Shown piece by piece: positions 16,982 through 27,450 of a stretch of DNA of 64,000 bases (position 1 is its first letter; each line of letters starts with the position of its first letter). The position numbers were made by a program, and so were the translations under genes. A model generated the notes under the pieces. That model worked only from the letters and a program-made list of their open reading frames with translations. It was not told the DNA's origin and ran no database searches. The stretch is from Rhizobiaceae bacterium (GTDB taxonomy: Bacteria; Pseudomonadota; Alphaproteobacteria; Rhizobiales; Rhizobiaceae): positions 124,001 through 188,000 of the forward strand of contig JAEPQK010000003.1 of NCBI GenBank assembly GCA_017640615.1. The letters are read 5' to 3'.

Positions 16982-17050
16982 AGGGGAATACGGGAGTAAG
17001 GGAGGCGGTATTCCGCTCTTTTCCCTATTCCCTTACTGCCCTACTCCCCT
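16982..17050. repeat. Imperfect inverted repeat between phbA and phbB
   Basis: Two 22-base arms (16982-17003 and 17029-17050) match in inverted orientation at 19 of 22 positions around a 25-base spacer; the core is AGTAAGGGA. The transcript would fold into a strong stem-loop between phbA and phbB. Possible roles are mRNA processing, partial termination or a mobile palindromic repeat; there is no T tract typical of a terminator. Confidence 0.65.
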
Positions 17051-17059
17051 ATTCGCTTA

Positions 17060-18247
17060 CTAATTCATCGCTTCCACGCACATCGCGACGCCCATACCGC
17101 CGCCAATGCACAAGGTGCCAAGACCCTTCTTCGCACCGCGCCGGCGCATTTCGAACAGCAAGGTGTTGAAGATGCGCGCGCCCGATGCGCCGATCGGGTG
17201 GCCGATCGCTATCGCGCCGCCATTCACGTTCACGATGTCCGGATTCCAGCCCATGTCCTTGTTCACGGCGCATGCCTGCGCGGCGAAGGCCTCGTTGGCC
17301 TCCACCAGATCGAGGTCCTCAACCTTCCAGCCGGCTTTCTCCAGAGCCCGCCGGGAAGCCGGGATCGGACCCGTGCCCATGATCTGCGGATCGACGCCTG
17401 CCGTTGCCCAGGAAACGAGGCGTGCCAGCGGGGTGATGCCCCGCCGCGATGCTTCGGCTTCGGTCATCAGAACCACCGCGCCCGCACCGTCATTGATGCC
17501 CGATGCGTTGGCGGCCGTCACCGTGCCTTCCTTGTCGAAGGCCGGACGCAGCTTCTGCATTGCCTCGATTGTCGCGCCATGGCGGATATATTCGTCGTTT
17601 TCGACGACAATCTCTTCCTTGCGGGTCTTGATCGTCACCGGCACGATTTCATCCTTGAACTTGCCGGCCTTCTGGGCCGCCTCCGCCTTGTTCTGCGAGG
17701 CGACGGCGAACTTGTCCTGCTCTTCACGAGTCAGCTGCCACTGCCGCGCGACATTCTCAGCCGTGTTGCCCATGTGGTAGCCATAGAAGGCGTCCGTGAG
17801 CCCGTCCTTGATCATCGTATCGATCAGCTTGAGGTCACCCATCTTCACACCTGCGCGCAGATGCTGGGCGTGCGGTGCCATGGACATCGACTCCTGCCCG
17901 CCGGCAACGATGATCCTGGCATCGCCGGCCTGGATCTGCTGCATGCCGATCGCGATCGTCCTCAGGCCAGAGCCACAAAGCTGGTTGAGGCCCCATGCGG
18001 TCGTCTCCTGGGGAATGCCCGCAGCCATCGCGGCCTGACGGGCCGGGTTCTGGCCCTGTCCGGCCGAAAGAATCTGGCCGAGGATCACCTCGTCAACCTC
18101 AGCGCCTTCAACGCCTGCACGTTCAAGCGCGCCCTTTATGGCGACTGCGCCGAGTTCATGGGCTGGGGTGTTGGCGAAGGACCCGTTGAAGGAACCGACG
18201 GCAGTGCGTGCAGCACTGGCGACGACGATGGCATCCGATGCGGACAT
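17060..18247 (-). CDS. phbA: Acetyl-CoA acetyltransferase (beta-ketothiolase)
   Basis: 395-residue biosynthetic thiolase condensing two acetyl-CoA to acetoacetyl-CoA, the first step of PHB synthesis. It has the nucleophilic Cys91 (NQLCGSGLRT), the thiolase signature with the conserved His in GHPIGASGAR, and the C-terminal catalytic Cys in LCIGGGMGVA. Length is typical. First gene of the phbA-phbB pair; the phaR gene lies on the other side and diverges, the classical rhizobial PHB cluster without phaC. Confidence 0.95.
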   Translation of the reverse strand: MSASDAIVVASAARTAVGSFNGSFANTPAHELGAVAIKGALERAGVEGAEVDEVILGQILSAGQGQNPARQAAMAAGIPQETTAWGLNQLCGSGLRTIAIGMQQIQAGDARIIVAGGQESMSMAPHAQHLRAGVKMGDLKLIDTMIKDGLTDAFYGYHMGNTAENVARQWQLTREEQDKFAVASQNKAEAAQKAGKFKDEIVPVTIKTRKEEIVVENDEYIRHGATIEAMQKLRPAFDKEGTVTAANASGINDGAGAVVLMTEAEASRRGITPLARLVSWATAGVDPQIMGTGPIPASRRALEKAGWKVEDLDLVEANEAFAAQACAVNKDMGWNPDIVNVNGGAIAIGHPIGASGARIFNTLLFEMRRRGAKKGLGTLCIGGGMGVAMCVEAMN

Positions 18248-18538
18248 TGCGGTCTCCCGGAAATAGAGGGCTGTTCTTGCCCTCGTTTCTTGCTGTTTCC
18301 TCTGGGCGTGTCAAACGCCAAGCCGGTGCGGCGTCAAAAATCGTCGCGTGCATCCGCCACCACCGCCATGTCGCTTTGCGGCAGCCGCGCCTTGCACTGC
18401 ACAAACCGCTTTCTTTCCAGCGCCCTTTGCGCATATGCTGCCCAAAATATAGTCAGCGAAGCCGGCTACGGGCGCTCTGCTCCGCCCGCCTGTTATCGAG
18501 ATCGAGACGGAAGTTGCCGGCAATTCTGGAGGCCTCCT
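18248..18538. other. phbA-phaR divergent spacer
   Basis: 291 bases between the divergent phbA and phaR starts, with no supported gene. It presumably carries both promoters and PhaR binding sites, but I could not pick out a clear operator by eye. Confidence 0.4.
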
Positions 18539-19153
18539 ATGCCCGCTAAAGACGATCCGGTTGTCATCAAGAAATATGCGAACCGGCGGCTCTACAATAC
18601 GGGCACATCGACCTACGTTACGCTCGAAGACCTGGCCGACATGGTCAAGCGCGGCGAGGAGTTCACGGTCAAGGATGCCAAGACCAGCGAAGACATTACG
18701 CATCTGGTGCTCACCCAGATCATTTTCGAGCTGGAAAACAAGGACGGGCACAACATGCTGCCCGTTCCCTTCCTGCGCCAGCTGATCGCCTTTTACGGCG
18801 ACCAGATGCAGATGGTCGTACCATCCTTCCTCGAACAGTCGATGATTGCCTTTTCCAGAGAGCAGGAGCGGCTGCGCGAGCAGATGAAATCCGCCTTCGG
18901 TCAGAACACAGTCGACATGATGCAGATGACGGCGCCCATGAAGGCGATAGAGGAACAGGCGCGGCGCAACATCGAAATGTTTCAGAACGCTATGCAGATG
19001 TTCTCCCCCTTCCCGATGGCAACAACGGGTTCGGACGAGACTGAGCAGGGCGAAGACGTCCCGCCCGCCGAAGAAGGCGGCGATGAGCTCAACGAGCTGA
19101 AAAGTCAGATCAAGGCGATGCAGCGCAAGTTGGATTCGATGGACCGCGGCTGA
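18539..19153 (+). CDS. phaR: Polyhydroxyalkanoate synthesis repressor PhaR
   Basis: 204-residue regulator that binds PHB and represses phasin and PHA genes until granules form. The N-terminal PHB/PHA accumulation DNA-binding domain is clear (VIKKYANRRLYNTGTSTYVT, residues 9-28, then DLADMVKRGEEF), followed by a PhaR central domain (LPVPFLRQLIAFYGDQMQ) and a coiled-coil C-terminus (ELKSQIKAMQRKLDSMD). The ATG at 18539 follows a GGAGG ribosome site; the long frame running upstream is a shadow of phbA. Divergent from phbA. Confidence 0.95.
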   Translation: MPAKDDPVVIKKYANRRLYNTGTSTYVTLEDLADMVKRGEEFTVKDAKTSEDITHLVLTQIIFELENKDGHNMLPVPFLRQLIAFYGDQMQMVVPSFLEQSMIAFSREQERLREQMKSAFGQNTVDMMQMTAPMKAIEEQARRNIEMFQNAMQMFSPFPMATTGSDETEQGEDVPPAEEGGDELNELKSQIKAMQRKLDSMDRG

Positions 19154-19168
19154 GCGTGGCGCGCTACC

Positions 19169-20758
19169 CTACCAGCCCGCGGCGTGGCCATCCTTGCGCG
19201 GGTCCGAACCCCCGAGAAGAAAACCGCTGTCGTGATCGATGGCGATAAGCTGCGCACCGCCATGCGGCACCTCGGCCGGCTGAACAGCATGACCTCGCGC
19301 TTCTAGGCCGTCCCGCACCTCGGTTGAAATTCCGGTTTCGGCGCGCAAAATGCCCTCCGCATCCCAGAAGAGGCGCGGCTGGTCAGCCGCCGCCTGCGGG
19401 TCCATGCCTCCGACGACGATGTCGGTGAAGGCGTGTGCATGCCCCATCGGCTGGTAGGCGCCCCCCATCACGCCGAATGATAGCGTCGCGCCCTTGTCGC
19501 TGGTCGCCATGGCCGGAATGATGGTGTGCAGCGGCCTCTTGCCCGGCCCAAGCTCGTTTGGATGGCCCTGCTCGAGCGTGAAACAGGCACCGCGATTGTG
19601 CAGCGTCACGCCGCTCTTCGACGTCACGATTCGCGAGCCCATGCCGTGGTAAAGCGAATTGATGAAGGAGACGGCGCGCCGGTCGCGGTCCACCACGGTC
19701 AGGTATGTCGTGTCGGCCCCGGGCGGTTTTGGCATGACGAGACTGTCATTGCGCCGCTCGGGATCGAACTGCGCCGCCAGTGTCTCAGCGAAATCGCGTG
19801 ACAACAGCGTCTCGACCGGCATGTCCATCGACGCCGGGTCGGAGACAAAGGCGTCACGCGCGGCATAAGCGAGCCGCCCGGCCTCGATCCACATATGCCA
19901 GCGCTCGGCGCTGTCGCGCCTCAGGCGCTTGGCGTCCAGCACCTCCAGCAGGTTGAGCATGATCAGCGCGGTGATGCCTTGCCCGTTGGGCGGTATCTCG
20001 TTGAGCCGCTGGCCACCATGGGTGGTCCCAATGGGCTCCACCCAGTCGATTTCGCAGGCCGCGAGATCGGCCTCCTCCATAAAGCCCCCGCCCGCGCGAA
20101 CGGTGGCGGCAATTTCGGCGGCAATCTCACCTTCATAGAAGGCTTTCGGCCCGCCCCGGGCGACCTTGCGCAACACACCGGCAAGTGCCGCCTGCCGCAT
20201 GCGCTGGCCCGCCTTCGGCGCATTCCCGTCCTTGAGATAATGCAATCTAGCGCCTGGATCGGCAGCGAGATCCTTCTCAACGCGCTGCCAGTCGGCTGCG
20301 ACACGCGAGTGGACAGCAAAACCCTCCTCCCCGTAGCGGATAGCATCGGCAAAAAGCCGGTTAAAACCCATCGTGCCGAAGCGCGTCGACAGGGCTTCCC
20401 AGCCGGCCAGCGCACCAGGCACGGTGACGGCAAGCGCATCGAACTCCGGGATTGCAGCTATGCCGCGCGCGCGCACGGCATCCGCATCGGTGCTCATCGA
20501 GGCGCGCCCAGAGGCGTTGAGCCCGTGAAGCGTCCCGTCCGGCTCGGCCACGATCGCGAAGCAGTCGCCGCCTATGCCGGTGGCGACCGGCTCTACGACA
20601 CACAGTGTCGCCGACGCCGCAAGGGCTGCGTCGATAGCGTTGCCGCCTTCGCGCAACACCTGAATCGCAGTCATCGTACCCAAGGGATGGCTGGTCGCAG
20701 CCATCCCGTTTTCGGCGATGACGGGCGAGCGCCCGGGCAGTGAAAAATCTCGCTCCAT
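19169..20758 (-). CDS. Gamma-glutamyltransferase family protein
   Basis: 529-residue Ntn-hydrolase that self-cleaves into two subunits and transfers or hydrolyses gamma-glutamyl groups. The processing and nucleophile Thr lies in DTTYLTVVD (about residue 350). Other family marks are GGNAIDAALA, GIGGDCFAIV near the N-terminus and the small-subunit GGAYQPMGHAH and DxR-like segments. No signal peptide is evident from ATG 20758 (MERDFSLPGRSP), so it may be cytoplasmic or a cephalosporin-acylase-like member. It begins 8 bases after the small membrane protein gene, so they are co-transcribed. Confidence 0.88.
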   Translation of the reverse strand: MERDFSLPGRSPVIAENGMAATSHPLGTMTAIQVLREGGNAIDAALAASATLCVVEPVATGIGGDCFAIVAEPDGTLHGLNASGRASMSTDADAVRARGIAAIPEFDALAVTVPGALAGWEALSTRFGTMGFNRLFADAIRYGEEGFAVHSRVAADWQRVEKDLAADPGARLHYLKDGNAPKAGQRMRQAALAGVLRKVARGGPKAFYEGEIAAEIAATVRAGGGFMEEADLAACEIDWVEPIGTTHGGQRLNEIPPNGQGITALIMLNLLEVLDAKRLRRDSAERWHMWIEAGRLAYAARDAFVSDPASMDMPVETLLSRDFAETLAAQFDPERRNDSLVMPKPPGADTTYLTVVDRDRRAVSFINSLYHGMGSRIVTSKSGVTLHNRGACFTLEQGHPNELGPGKRPLHTIIPAMATSDKGATLSFGVMGGAYQPMGHAHAFTDIVVGGMDPQAAADQPRLFWDAEGILRAETGISTEVRDGLEARGHAVQPAEVPHGGAQLIAIDHDSGFLLGGSDPRKDGHAAGW

Positions 20759-20766
20759 GGTTCGGG

Positions 20767-21162
20767 CTAGCGCAGGTTCACATCGCGGCTGGCGGCCCGC
20801 AACGATACGGAGAAGCCGGCCAGCACATCGACCAGCGAAAACAGCATCAGCACGAAGAACAGAGAGGTAGTAGCGCCCCTGACCAGCAGGAATTCGACAA
20901 GGAACAGCACGAAGACCAGTGTCGAAAGCAGATGGTCGATCACAGACGCGTTGGATGTCCGCGTCGATTTGACAAGTTCGACGAAAAGGAGGGCCAGCGC
21001 GATCACCAGCATCAGATCGGCGAGTGTCATCGACCATAGGCCGCCGGAGATCATCTGCACTGAAAAGAGCACATTCGACCAGGGATCTTCGCCGCCGAGC
21101 AACCCGGTCAGGCCGAGATTGTAGAGAATGAACGGCACGATCATCAGCGGCAGGTGAGCCAT
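20767..21162 (-). CDS. Conserved membrane protein, unknown function
   Basis: 131-residue integral membrane protein with about four hydrophobic helices (LPLMIVPFILYNLGL, MTLADLMLVIALALLFV, LLSTLVFVLFLVEFLLV, SLFFVLMLFSLVDVLAG) and short charged loops. ATG 21162 has a good ribosome site (GGAGA), so the longer frame is rejected. It sits directly upstream of the gamma-glutamyltransferase gene. I do not recognise a functional family. Confidence 0.75.
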   Translation of the reverse strand: MAHLPLMIVPFILYNLGLTGLLGGEDPWSNVLFSVQMISGGLWSMTLADLMLVIALALLFVELVKSTRTSNASVIDHLLSTLVFVLFLVEFLLVRGATTSLFFVLMLFSLVDVLAGFSVSLRAASRDVNLR

Positions 21163-21244
21163 CTTGCGGTCTCCGGTTTCGGCGTCCGCAGTTAAAGACC
21201 GGGCACGAAACGCCCCGTCAAGCCCATGCGCGGCTGGCACAATG

Positions 21245-21269
21245 AAAAAGGCCGGCGCAAAGGCCGGCC
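21245..21269 (-). terminator. rpmF: Terminator after rpmF
   Basis: Stem GGCCGGC / GCCGGCC with a 6-base loop followed on the minus strand by five Ts, about 27 bases past the rpmF stop. A textbook rho-independent terminator. Confidence 0.85.
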
Positions 21270-21295
21270 CTGATCTTGGTTCTGCGCAGGAAAAC

Positions 21296-21478
21296 CTAGT
21301 TTTCCTTCGGCTCCAGCACCTGCCGGCCGCGATACATGCCGGTCTTCAGGTCGATATGGTGCGGACGGCGCATTTCGCCCGAATCCTTGTCTTCGACATA
21401 GGCCGGGGCCTTCAGCGCATCGGCCGAACGGCGCATGCCGCGCTTGGACGGCGTGGTTTTTCGTTTCGGTACAGCCAC
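21296..21478 (-). CDS. rpmF: 50S ribosomal protein L32
   Basis: 60-residue ribosomal protein of the large subunit, recognised by its N-terminal start [17 protein letters not shown]. It lacks the zinc-binding Cys pairs found in some L32 proteins, as usual for alphaproteobacteria. The start is GTG at 21478 with a GGAG ribosome site upstream. It has its own terminator and lies downstream of mtgA, the normal rhizobial order. Confidence 0.96.
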   Translation of the reverse strand: MAVPKRKTTPSKRGMRRSADALKAPAYVEDKDSGEMRRPHHIDLKTGMYRGRQVLEPKEN

Positions 21479-21640
21479 GGATAAAGCTCCATCTGTCAGT
21501 CAAAAGCCCGCGCATCCGGCAATTCCGGCCATTCGCGGGCGCAATTCCTTGAAAGTCGCGTGCCTATACACGCCGCGCAGGGTTTTGACCAGTACGGTGG
21601 CAAAAAAAGTGGGCGCGGCAAAGTTGCCGCTTGCCGAGCG

Positions 21641-22396
21641 CTATCCACCTCCGTCTTTCAGGCAACCGACATAGTCTCCGGCCTGCTGCGCGCGCCGCTC
21701 CACAATGACTGCGAGGCGGTTGAGCCCGCTGCCCGGTTTGGCGGGGTTGCGCGTGGCCGGGTTGGGCAGCGTGACGGCAAGCAAAGCCGCCTGTCGCGCG
21801 GTCAGCGATTTTGCGGAACGGCCGAAATAATGTTGCGCCGCTGCTTCCGCACCGTAGAGGTTCGGACCCCATTCCGCGATGTTGAGATAGATTTCCAGTA
21901 TCCGCCGCTTCGGCATCACCGCGTCGAAATAGAGCGCCAGCGGCACTTCCAACGCTTTGCGCACATAAGAGCGTCCATGCCAAAGAAAAAGGTTTTTGAC
22001 CGTCTGCATGGGGATAGTAGATGCGCCGCGCAGCCCTTCGCCGGCCAGAGCGTCCTGCACCACCGTGTTCAACGCGTCCCAATCGACCCCATGATGCGCG
22101 CACAGCTGTCCATCTTCGGACATGACGACTGAATAGGGCAGCGCGGTGCCCATATCTTCGTAGTCGATCCATTCGCGCGTGTAGCCGTCCAGCGTGACGA
22201 GGTCTTTCACCATCAGAAGCGATACCGGGTGAATGACCGGCGCGAGGTAAAGCGGCGTCAGCGCGATCGGCAGCAAAACGACGACCGCAACGGCCAGCAG
22301 GCCGCGCCTCAGCCAGCGGCGCACGCGGCCGCGCGGCTTTTTCGCCTGGGCGCCTCCGCGGCTCTTCTTCTTTGTTTTGCTTTTCGCCTGCGCCAA
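21641..22396 (-). CDS. mtgA: Monofunctional peptidoglycan glycosyltransferase
   Basis: Inner-membrane enzyme that polymerises lipid II into glycan strands. A basic N-terminus is followed by one transmembrane helix (LRRGLLAVAVVVLLPIAL), then a GT51 domain with the catalytic Glu in the SED motif (VVMSEDGQLCAHHGVDW), GASTIPMQTVKNLFLW and RRILEIYLNIAEWG. No ATG lies upstream of the membrane helix in a good context; a TTG at 22396 (FLAQAKSK region) is preceded by GGAGG at a suitable distance and gives 251 residues. A longer frame to 22480 is possible. Divergent from the polyprenyl synthase gene. Confidence 0.9.
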   Translation of the reverse strand: MAQAKSKTKKKSRGGAQAKKPRGRVRRWLRRGLLAVAVVVLLPIALTPLYLAPVIHPVSLLMVKDLVTLDGYTREWIDYEDMGTALPYSVVMSEDGQLCAHHGVDWDALNTVVQDALAGEGLRGASTIPMQTVKNLFLWHGRSYVRKALEVPLALYFDAVMPKRRILEIYLNIAEWGPNLYGAEAAAQHYFGRSAKSLTARQAALLAVTLPNPATRNPAKPGSGLNRLAVIVERRAQQAGDYVGCLKDGGG

Positions 22397-22500
22397 GAAC
22401 GCCCGCCTCCGACTGTCGCAACCGCATAGCGGTCGTCGCTGCGGGGCGCAACGCAGGCCCCGGCTTGACCGCAAACACAATTTGCCGTCATTGCCAGCCC

Positions 22501-23406
22501 ATGGACGATGAATTTTCCACGCGTCTGACCACCCGTGCGGCAGAGGCCCAGAACTGTCTGGACAAGCTGCTTGAGGCGCAGCCGCGCAACGGCGAAATCG
22601 CCCGGCCTGAGCGTTTGGTGGCGGCGATGCGCCATGGCGTGCTCAACGGCGGCAAGCGCCTGCGCCCGTTTCTGGTCATGGAAAGCGCAGCGCTCTTTGG
22701 CGCGAAACCGGCGGCCGCGCTGCGCGTTGCGGCAGCGCTTGAATGCATCCACTGCTATTCGCTCATCCATGACGATCTGCCCGCCATGGACGACGACGAT
22801 TTGCGCCGCGGTCAGCCCACGGTGCATCGAGCATTCGACGAGGCGACCGCGATCCTTGCTGGCGACAGCCTGCTGACGCTCGCATTCGATATCATTGCAA
22901 ACGACGACACCGCTTTGTCGGCAAAGGCCAAACTCACTCTGGTTTCGATGCTGGCTCGCGCTTCCGGCCTGGGCGGCATGGCCGGCGGCCAGATGTATGA
23001 CCTGGACGCCGCGCGCACCGCACCCGATGAGGCCGGCATCATACGGCTTCAGGCCATGAAAACCGGGGCCTTGATCCGCTTCGCCTGCGAAGCAGGTCCG
23101 GTGATTGCCGGCGCGCCGGAGCCCGACCGGGAGCGCCTTGCAGAGTTCGGCTCCGCCATCGGCCTTGCATTTCAACTTGCCGACGATCTGCTTGACCTGA
23201 CCTCAAGCACCGAAAAGATGGGCAAGGCCACTGACAAGGATGCCGCAGCTGGCAAGGCAACGCTGGTTGCTCTGCATGGGGCCGACTGGGCGCGCAGCCA
23301 GCTCAAAGGCCTGGTCACACAGGCTACCGGCTTGCTTGCACCTTACGGCAGCGCCTGCGCAATGCTCACTCAGGCCGCGCATTTCATAGCCGCGCGTGAC
23401 AGCTAG
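22501..23406 (+). CDS. Polyprenyl (farnesyl/geranylgeranyl) diphosphate synthase
   Basis: 301-residue prenyltransferase adding isopentenyl diphosphate units to allylic diphosphates. Both Asp-rich motifs are present: the first in HDDLPAMDDDDLRRG (two extra residues between Asp clusters, as in IspA-type bacterial farnesyl synthases) and the second in QLADDLLD. GGKRLRPFLV near residue 50 binds IPP. IspA is the best family guess; chain length is not certain. ATG 22501 removes an upstream extension that overlaps mtgA. Works with ispG (26 kb) in the MEP-derived isoprenoid pathway. Confidence 0.9.
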   Translation: MDDEFSTRLTTRAAEAQNCLDKLLEAQPRNGEIARPERLVAAMRHGVLNGGKRLRPFLVMESAALFGAKPAAALRVAAALECIHCYSLIHDDLPAMDDDDLRRGQPTVHRAFDEATAILAGDSLLTLAFDIIANDDTALSAKAKLTLVSMLARASGLGGMAGGQMYDLDAARTAPDEAGIIRLQAMKTGALIRFACEAGPVIAGAPEPDRERLAEFGSAIGLAFQLADDLLDLTSSTEKMGKATDKDAAAGKATLVALHGADWARSQLKGLVTQATGLLAPYGSACAMLTQAAHFIAARDS

Positions 23407-23438
23407 TTCGGCACGACACCCGAAAAACTGACCCAGCG

Positions 23439-23453
23439 TTAATTGCCGCTTAA
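23439..23453. promoter_or_regulatory. CtrA-type binding site upstream of hybrid kinase
   Basis: TTAA-N7-TTAA (TTAATTGCCGCTTAA), the full CtrA consensus spacing of alphaproteobacteria, 43 bases before the hybrid kinase ATG. The match is exact for both half-sites. CtrA control is inferred from the motif alone. Confidence 0.6.
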
Positions 23454-23496
23454 TGACATTGATCGATCTTTAGCCTCCGTTTGTTCGGGGTAGGTC

Positions 23497-25965
23497 ATGT
23501 CTTTCGTCATTACCCGCAGTTACATGCGTACGCGTTTCTTCGCGATACTTGCGGGGTTCATCCTCGCAGTGTGCGCGGGCTCGGCCTATAATTTCTGGCA
23601 GGCAGAGCGAGCAAAAACAGATGTTCGCTTTGGCGCCGTCATCCAGATCATGGCCGACGCCACCGACGAGGTCATCTACCACGCCCTCCGGCTCGACCAT
23701 TCACGGCTGAGAGCAACCAACAACGGCATTTCGACCGAAATCATCAAAGCCGATCTGCAATCGGCGCTCGATCGGCTGCGTTCTGCCTACGATGCGATCC
23801 GCAACGCCGCCGACGGCGATGTCGGTATGGGCGAAAGCCAGTCCATTACTGCCGAAGAAGAGCGCGCAGCCGGGGTCGAAGCGGGGATCGCAGCCGAGAA
23901 CGCAATTATCGCAAGCATTGCCGGTCAACCCCTGCCGGAAACGCTGCGCTCACTTTGGGAGGGCGCCGCGAACGGCCCGTCGCTGCGGAGCGACGTGAAA
24001 GAGGTTCTCACTCACGGCGACCGGCTGTCGATCTTCCACAGCTATGACGGCTCAACCGCGCAGCGTGTTTTTCGCCAGTTGGGCAGGGCGGCGACGGAAC
24101 GGGTCAGTCCGCTGCTTTCCACCACGCTGGACAAGCTGCAGCGTGAGATGGTCGGCAGCTACAGCGCCCTGCAATACACGCTGCTTGTCGTAGCAGCCTC
24201 CATGGTTATCGGCGCGGTGCTGTTTGCGCTTCGTGTCTTTGATCCGATGATGCGCAACATCGAGGAAGCGCAGCAATCGCTGCAGGCAGCCAAGGAAGTG
24301 GTCGAGGCCGAGAAGGTCCGCGCCGAATCCGCGGACCGCGCCAAGTCGGAATTCCTCGCCAATATGAGCCACGAAATTCGAACGCCGATGAATGGCGTGA
24401 TGGGCATGGCCGAGCTGCTCGCGCGCACCGAACTGGACTCCCGGCAAAACATGTTCGTCGATGTGATTGTAAAGTCAGGCAACGCCCTGCTTACGATCAT
24501 CAATGACATTCTCGACTTCTCCAAAATCGATGCGGGTCAGATGCATCTCGATCCTGCGCCCTTCCTCATCGGCGAGGCAGTGGAAGATGTCGCGACGCTT
24601 GTATCGACGCGTGTCGCCGAAAAGGACCTCGAACTCATTGTGCGGGTTGCGCCCGACCTGCCGCCAAGCCTGGTTGGCGACATCGGCCGCTTCCGCCAAA
24701 TCACGACCAATCTCGTCGGCAATGCCGTGAAATTCACCGAGCGCGGCCATGTGCTGGTCGAGGTGTCCGGCAAACCTATCGATGACGAAAACATTATGGT
24801 CACAGTGCGTGTGGAAGACACCGGCATCGGTATCCCCGAAGACAAGCTCGCATCGGTTTTCGAAAAATTCGCGCAGGTAGATGCCTCGTCTACGCGCCGC
24901 CACGAAGGCACGGGCCTTGGCCTCGCCATCGCCACCCGCCTGGTGGAATTGATGGGCGGCGAAATCGGCGCCGACAGCACGGTTGGCAAAGGTTCGGTTT
25001 TCTGGTTCTCCGTGCCGATGCCGATTGATCAGGCGGCGGCGCGCCCGAAACCGGTTCCTTTCGACGTCAGCGGCGCACGTGTGCTCGCCGTGGACGACAA
25101 CGGCATCAACCGCGACATCCTCTCCGAGCAGCTCAGGAACTGGGGCTTCGACGGCGTTGCGGTCGAAAGCGGCGCTATGGGCATCGCTTTCCTGAAGCAT
25201 GCCGCCGAGGTCAATGCCGATGTCGATTGCGTCATCCTCGACTTCCAGATGCCGGACATGAACGGCGTCGAGGTCGCGCAGCAGATTCGGCAGTCGGGCA
25301 TCGATGTACCGATCATTCTGCTGACTTCGGTAGACCAGTCGGAAACCAGCCAACTCGCCACAAAATACGGCATCAATGCCCAGCTAACCAAACCGGCGCG
25401 TTCGTCAGCCCTGCTTGAGACCATCGTAAACGTGCTTCAGGTGAAACGCTCGGCGGAGCAGAAGGCCGCGCCCGTCGACACCCCGCAGATCAGGCAGCCG
25501 AAACCTGTGGCGCGCATCGCCGAAACACGCAAGACGGCGCAGCCAGCCGCGGACACCGGCCGCAAGGCCGCGACCGTCGACGTTGTGGTCGCCGAGGACA
25601 ATGAGGTCAACCAGCTGGTGTTCAGCCAGATTCTAGACGGCATCGGCATTTCATACCGTATCGCTTCCAACGGGCGCACCGCGGTCGAGTTCTACAAATC
25701 GCTGAACCCGACAATCATCCTCATGGATGTCTCGATGCCGGAGATGAACGGGCTGGAAGCAACGGCTGCCATCCGCGAGATCGAAGGTGAAACCGGCACC
25801 CACACGCCGATCATCGGCATCACCGCGCACGCTTTGAAGGGCGACAAGGAACGCTGTCTGGAAGCCGGGATGGACGATTATCTGACGAAACCGATCTCGC
25901 CGGACCGGCTCTCGGCAAAAATCGAATCCTGGATGTTCGGCCAGGCCGAAGCGCTGTCGGCATGA
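23497..25965 (+). CDS. Hybrid sensor histidine kinase with two receiver domains
   Basis: 822-residue membrane sensor. TM1 is about residues 15-33, a roughly 190-residue, mostly helical periplasmic domain follows, and TM2 is about 226-246. A coiled linker leads to HisKA with phospho-acceptor His292 (SHEIRTP), then HATPase with N box (NLVGNAVKF), G1 (DTGIGIP) and G2 (GTGLGLA). Two receiver domains follow: REC1 (about 527-645, Asp582, Lys632) and REC2 (about 694-815, Asp744). There is no Hpt domain, so output needs a separate phosphotransferase. No response-regulator gene is adjacent. A CtrA box upstream suggests cell-cycle timing. The ligand is unknown. Confidence 0.93.
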   Translation: MSFVITRSYMRTRFFAILAGFILAVCAGSAYNFWQAERAKTDVRFGAVIQIMADATDEVIYHALRLDHSRLRATNNGISTEIIKADLQSALDRLRSAYDAIRNAADGDVGMGESQSITAEEERAAGVEAGIAAENAIIASIAGQPLPETLRSLWEGAANGPSLRSDVKEVLTHGDRLSIFHSYDGSTAQRVFRQLGRAATERVSPLLSTTLDKLQREMVGSYSALQYTLLVVAASMVIGAVLFALRVFDPMMRNIEEAQQSLQAAKEVVEAEKVRAESADRAKSEFLANMSHEIRTPMNGVMGMAELLARTELDSRQNMFVDVIVKSGNALLTIINDILDFSKIDAGQMHLDPAPFLIGEAVEDVATLVSTRVAEKDLELIVRVAPDLPPSLVGDIGRFRQITTNLVGNAVKFTERGHVLVEVSGKPIDDENIMVTVRVEDTGIGIPEDKLASVFEKFAQVDASSTRRHEGTGLGLAIATRLVELMGGEIGADSTVGKGSVFWFSVPMPIDQAAARPKPVPFDVSGARVLAVDDNGINRDILSEQLRNWGFDGVAVESGAMGIAFLKHAAEVNADVDCVILDFQMPDMNGVEVAQQIRQSGIDVPIILLTSVDQSETSQLATKYGINAQLTKPARSSALLETIVNVLQVKRSAEQKAAPVDTPQIRQPKPVARIAETRKTAQPAADTGRKAATVDVVVAEDNEVNQLVFSQILDGIGISYRIASNGRTAVEFYKSLNPTIILMDVSMPEMNGLEATAAIREIEGETGTHTPIIGITAHALKGDKERCLEAGMDDYLTKPISPDRLSAKIESWMFGQAEALSA

Positions 25966-25968
25966 GAG

Positions 25969-26031
25969 CTCCCCTCCCTCGCCGGGAGGGTGGAAAACCG
26001 CAATCAGCGATTGAACCGGAGGAGGGGTCCC

Positions 26032-26038
<7 letters not shown>
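25969..26038. repeat. Palindromic repeat at kinase/ispG convergent ends
   Basis: Contains CCCTCCC-loop-GGGAGGG (25972-25990) and a second near-perfect palindrome (26018-26038, one mismatched pair) built from GGAGGAGGGG and its complement. The second runs into the ispG stop codon. GGGAGGGTGG is shared with the repeat upstream of thiP. It probably doubles as the transcription end for both convergent genes. Confidence 0.6.
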
Positions 26039-27285
<1,247 letters not shown>

Positions 27286-27450
27286 TACCGCAACCTTTCG
27301 GGGCTGAGTTTCGTTGTTGTTCACGTGGCGAACCCTCCCGCCGATGTCAATGGGCGGCTGACGGCGTTCACGATTGCGTAATTGCGCGGATTTCGCCTTC
27401 GGAATGCCCCACGGAGCGCCCACATTGGAAGCGACATTGGGAGACCCGCC

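Noticed and set aside
17198-18538. N-terminal extension of phaR
   Set aside because: Continuous with phaR but antisense to phbA; the family N-terminus and ribosome site start at 18539.
27400-27450. EcfG-type promoter before the sigma-32 gene
   Set aside because: GGAAT-N17-CATT resembles GGAAC-N17-CGTT, but two of nine key bases differ; too weak to list.
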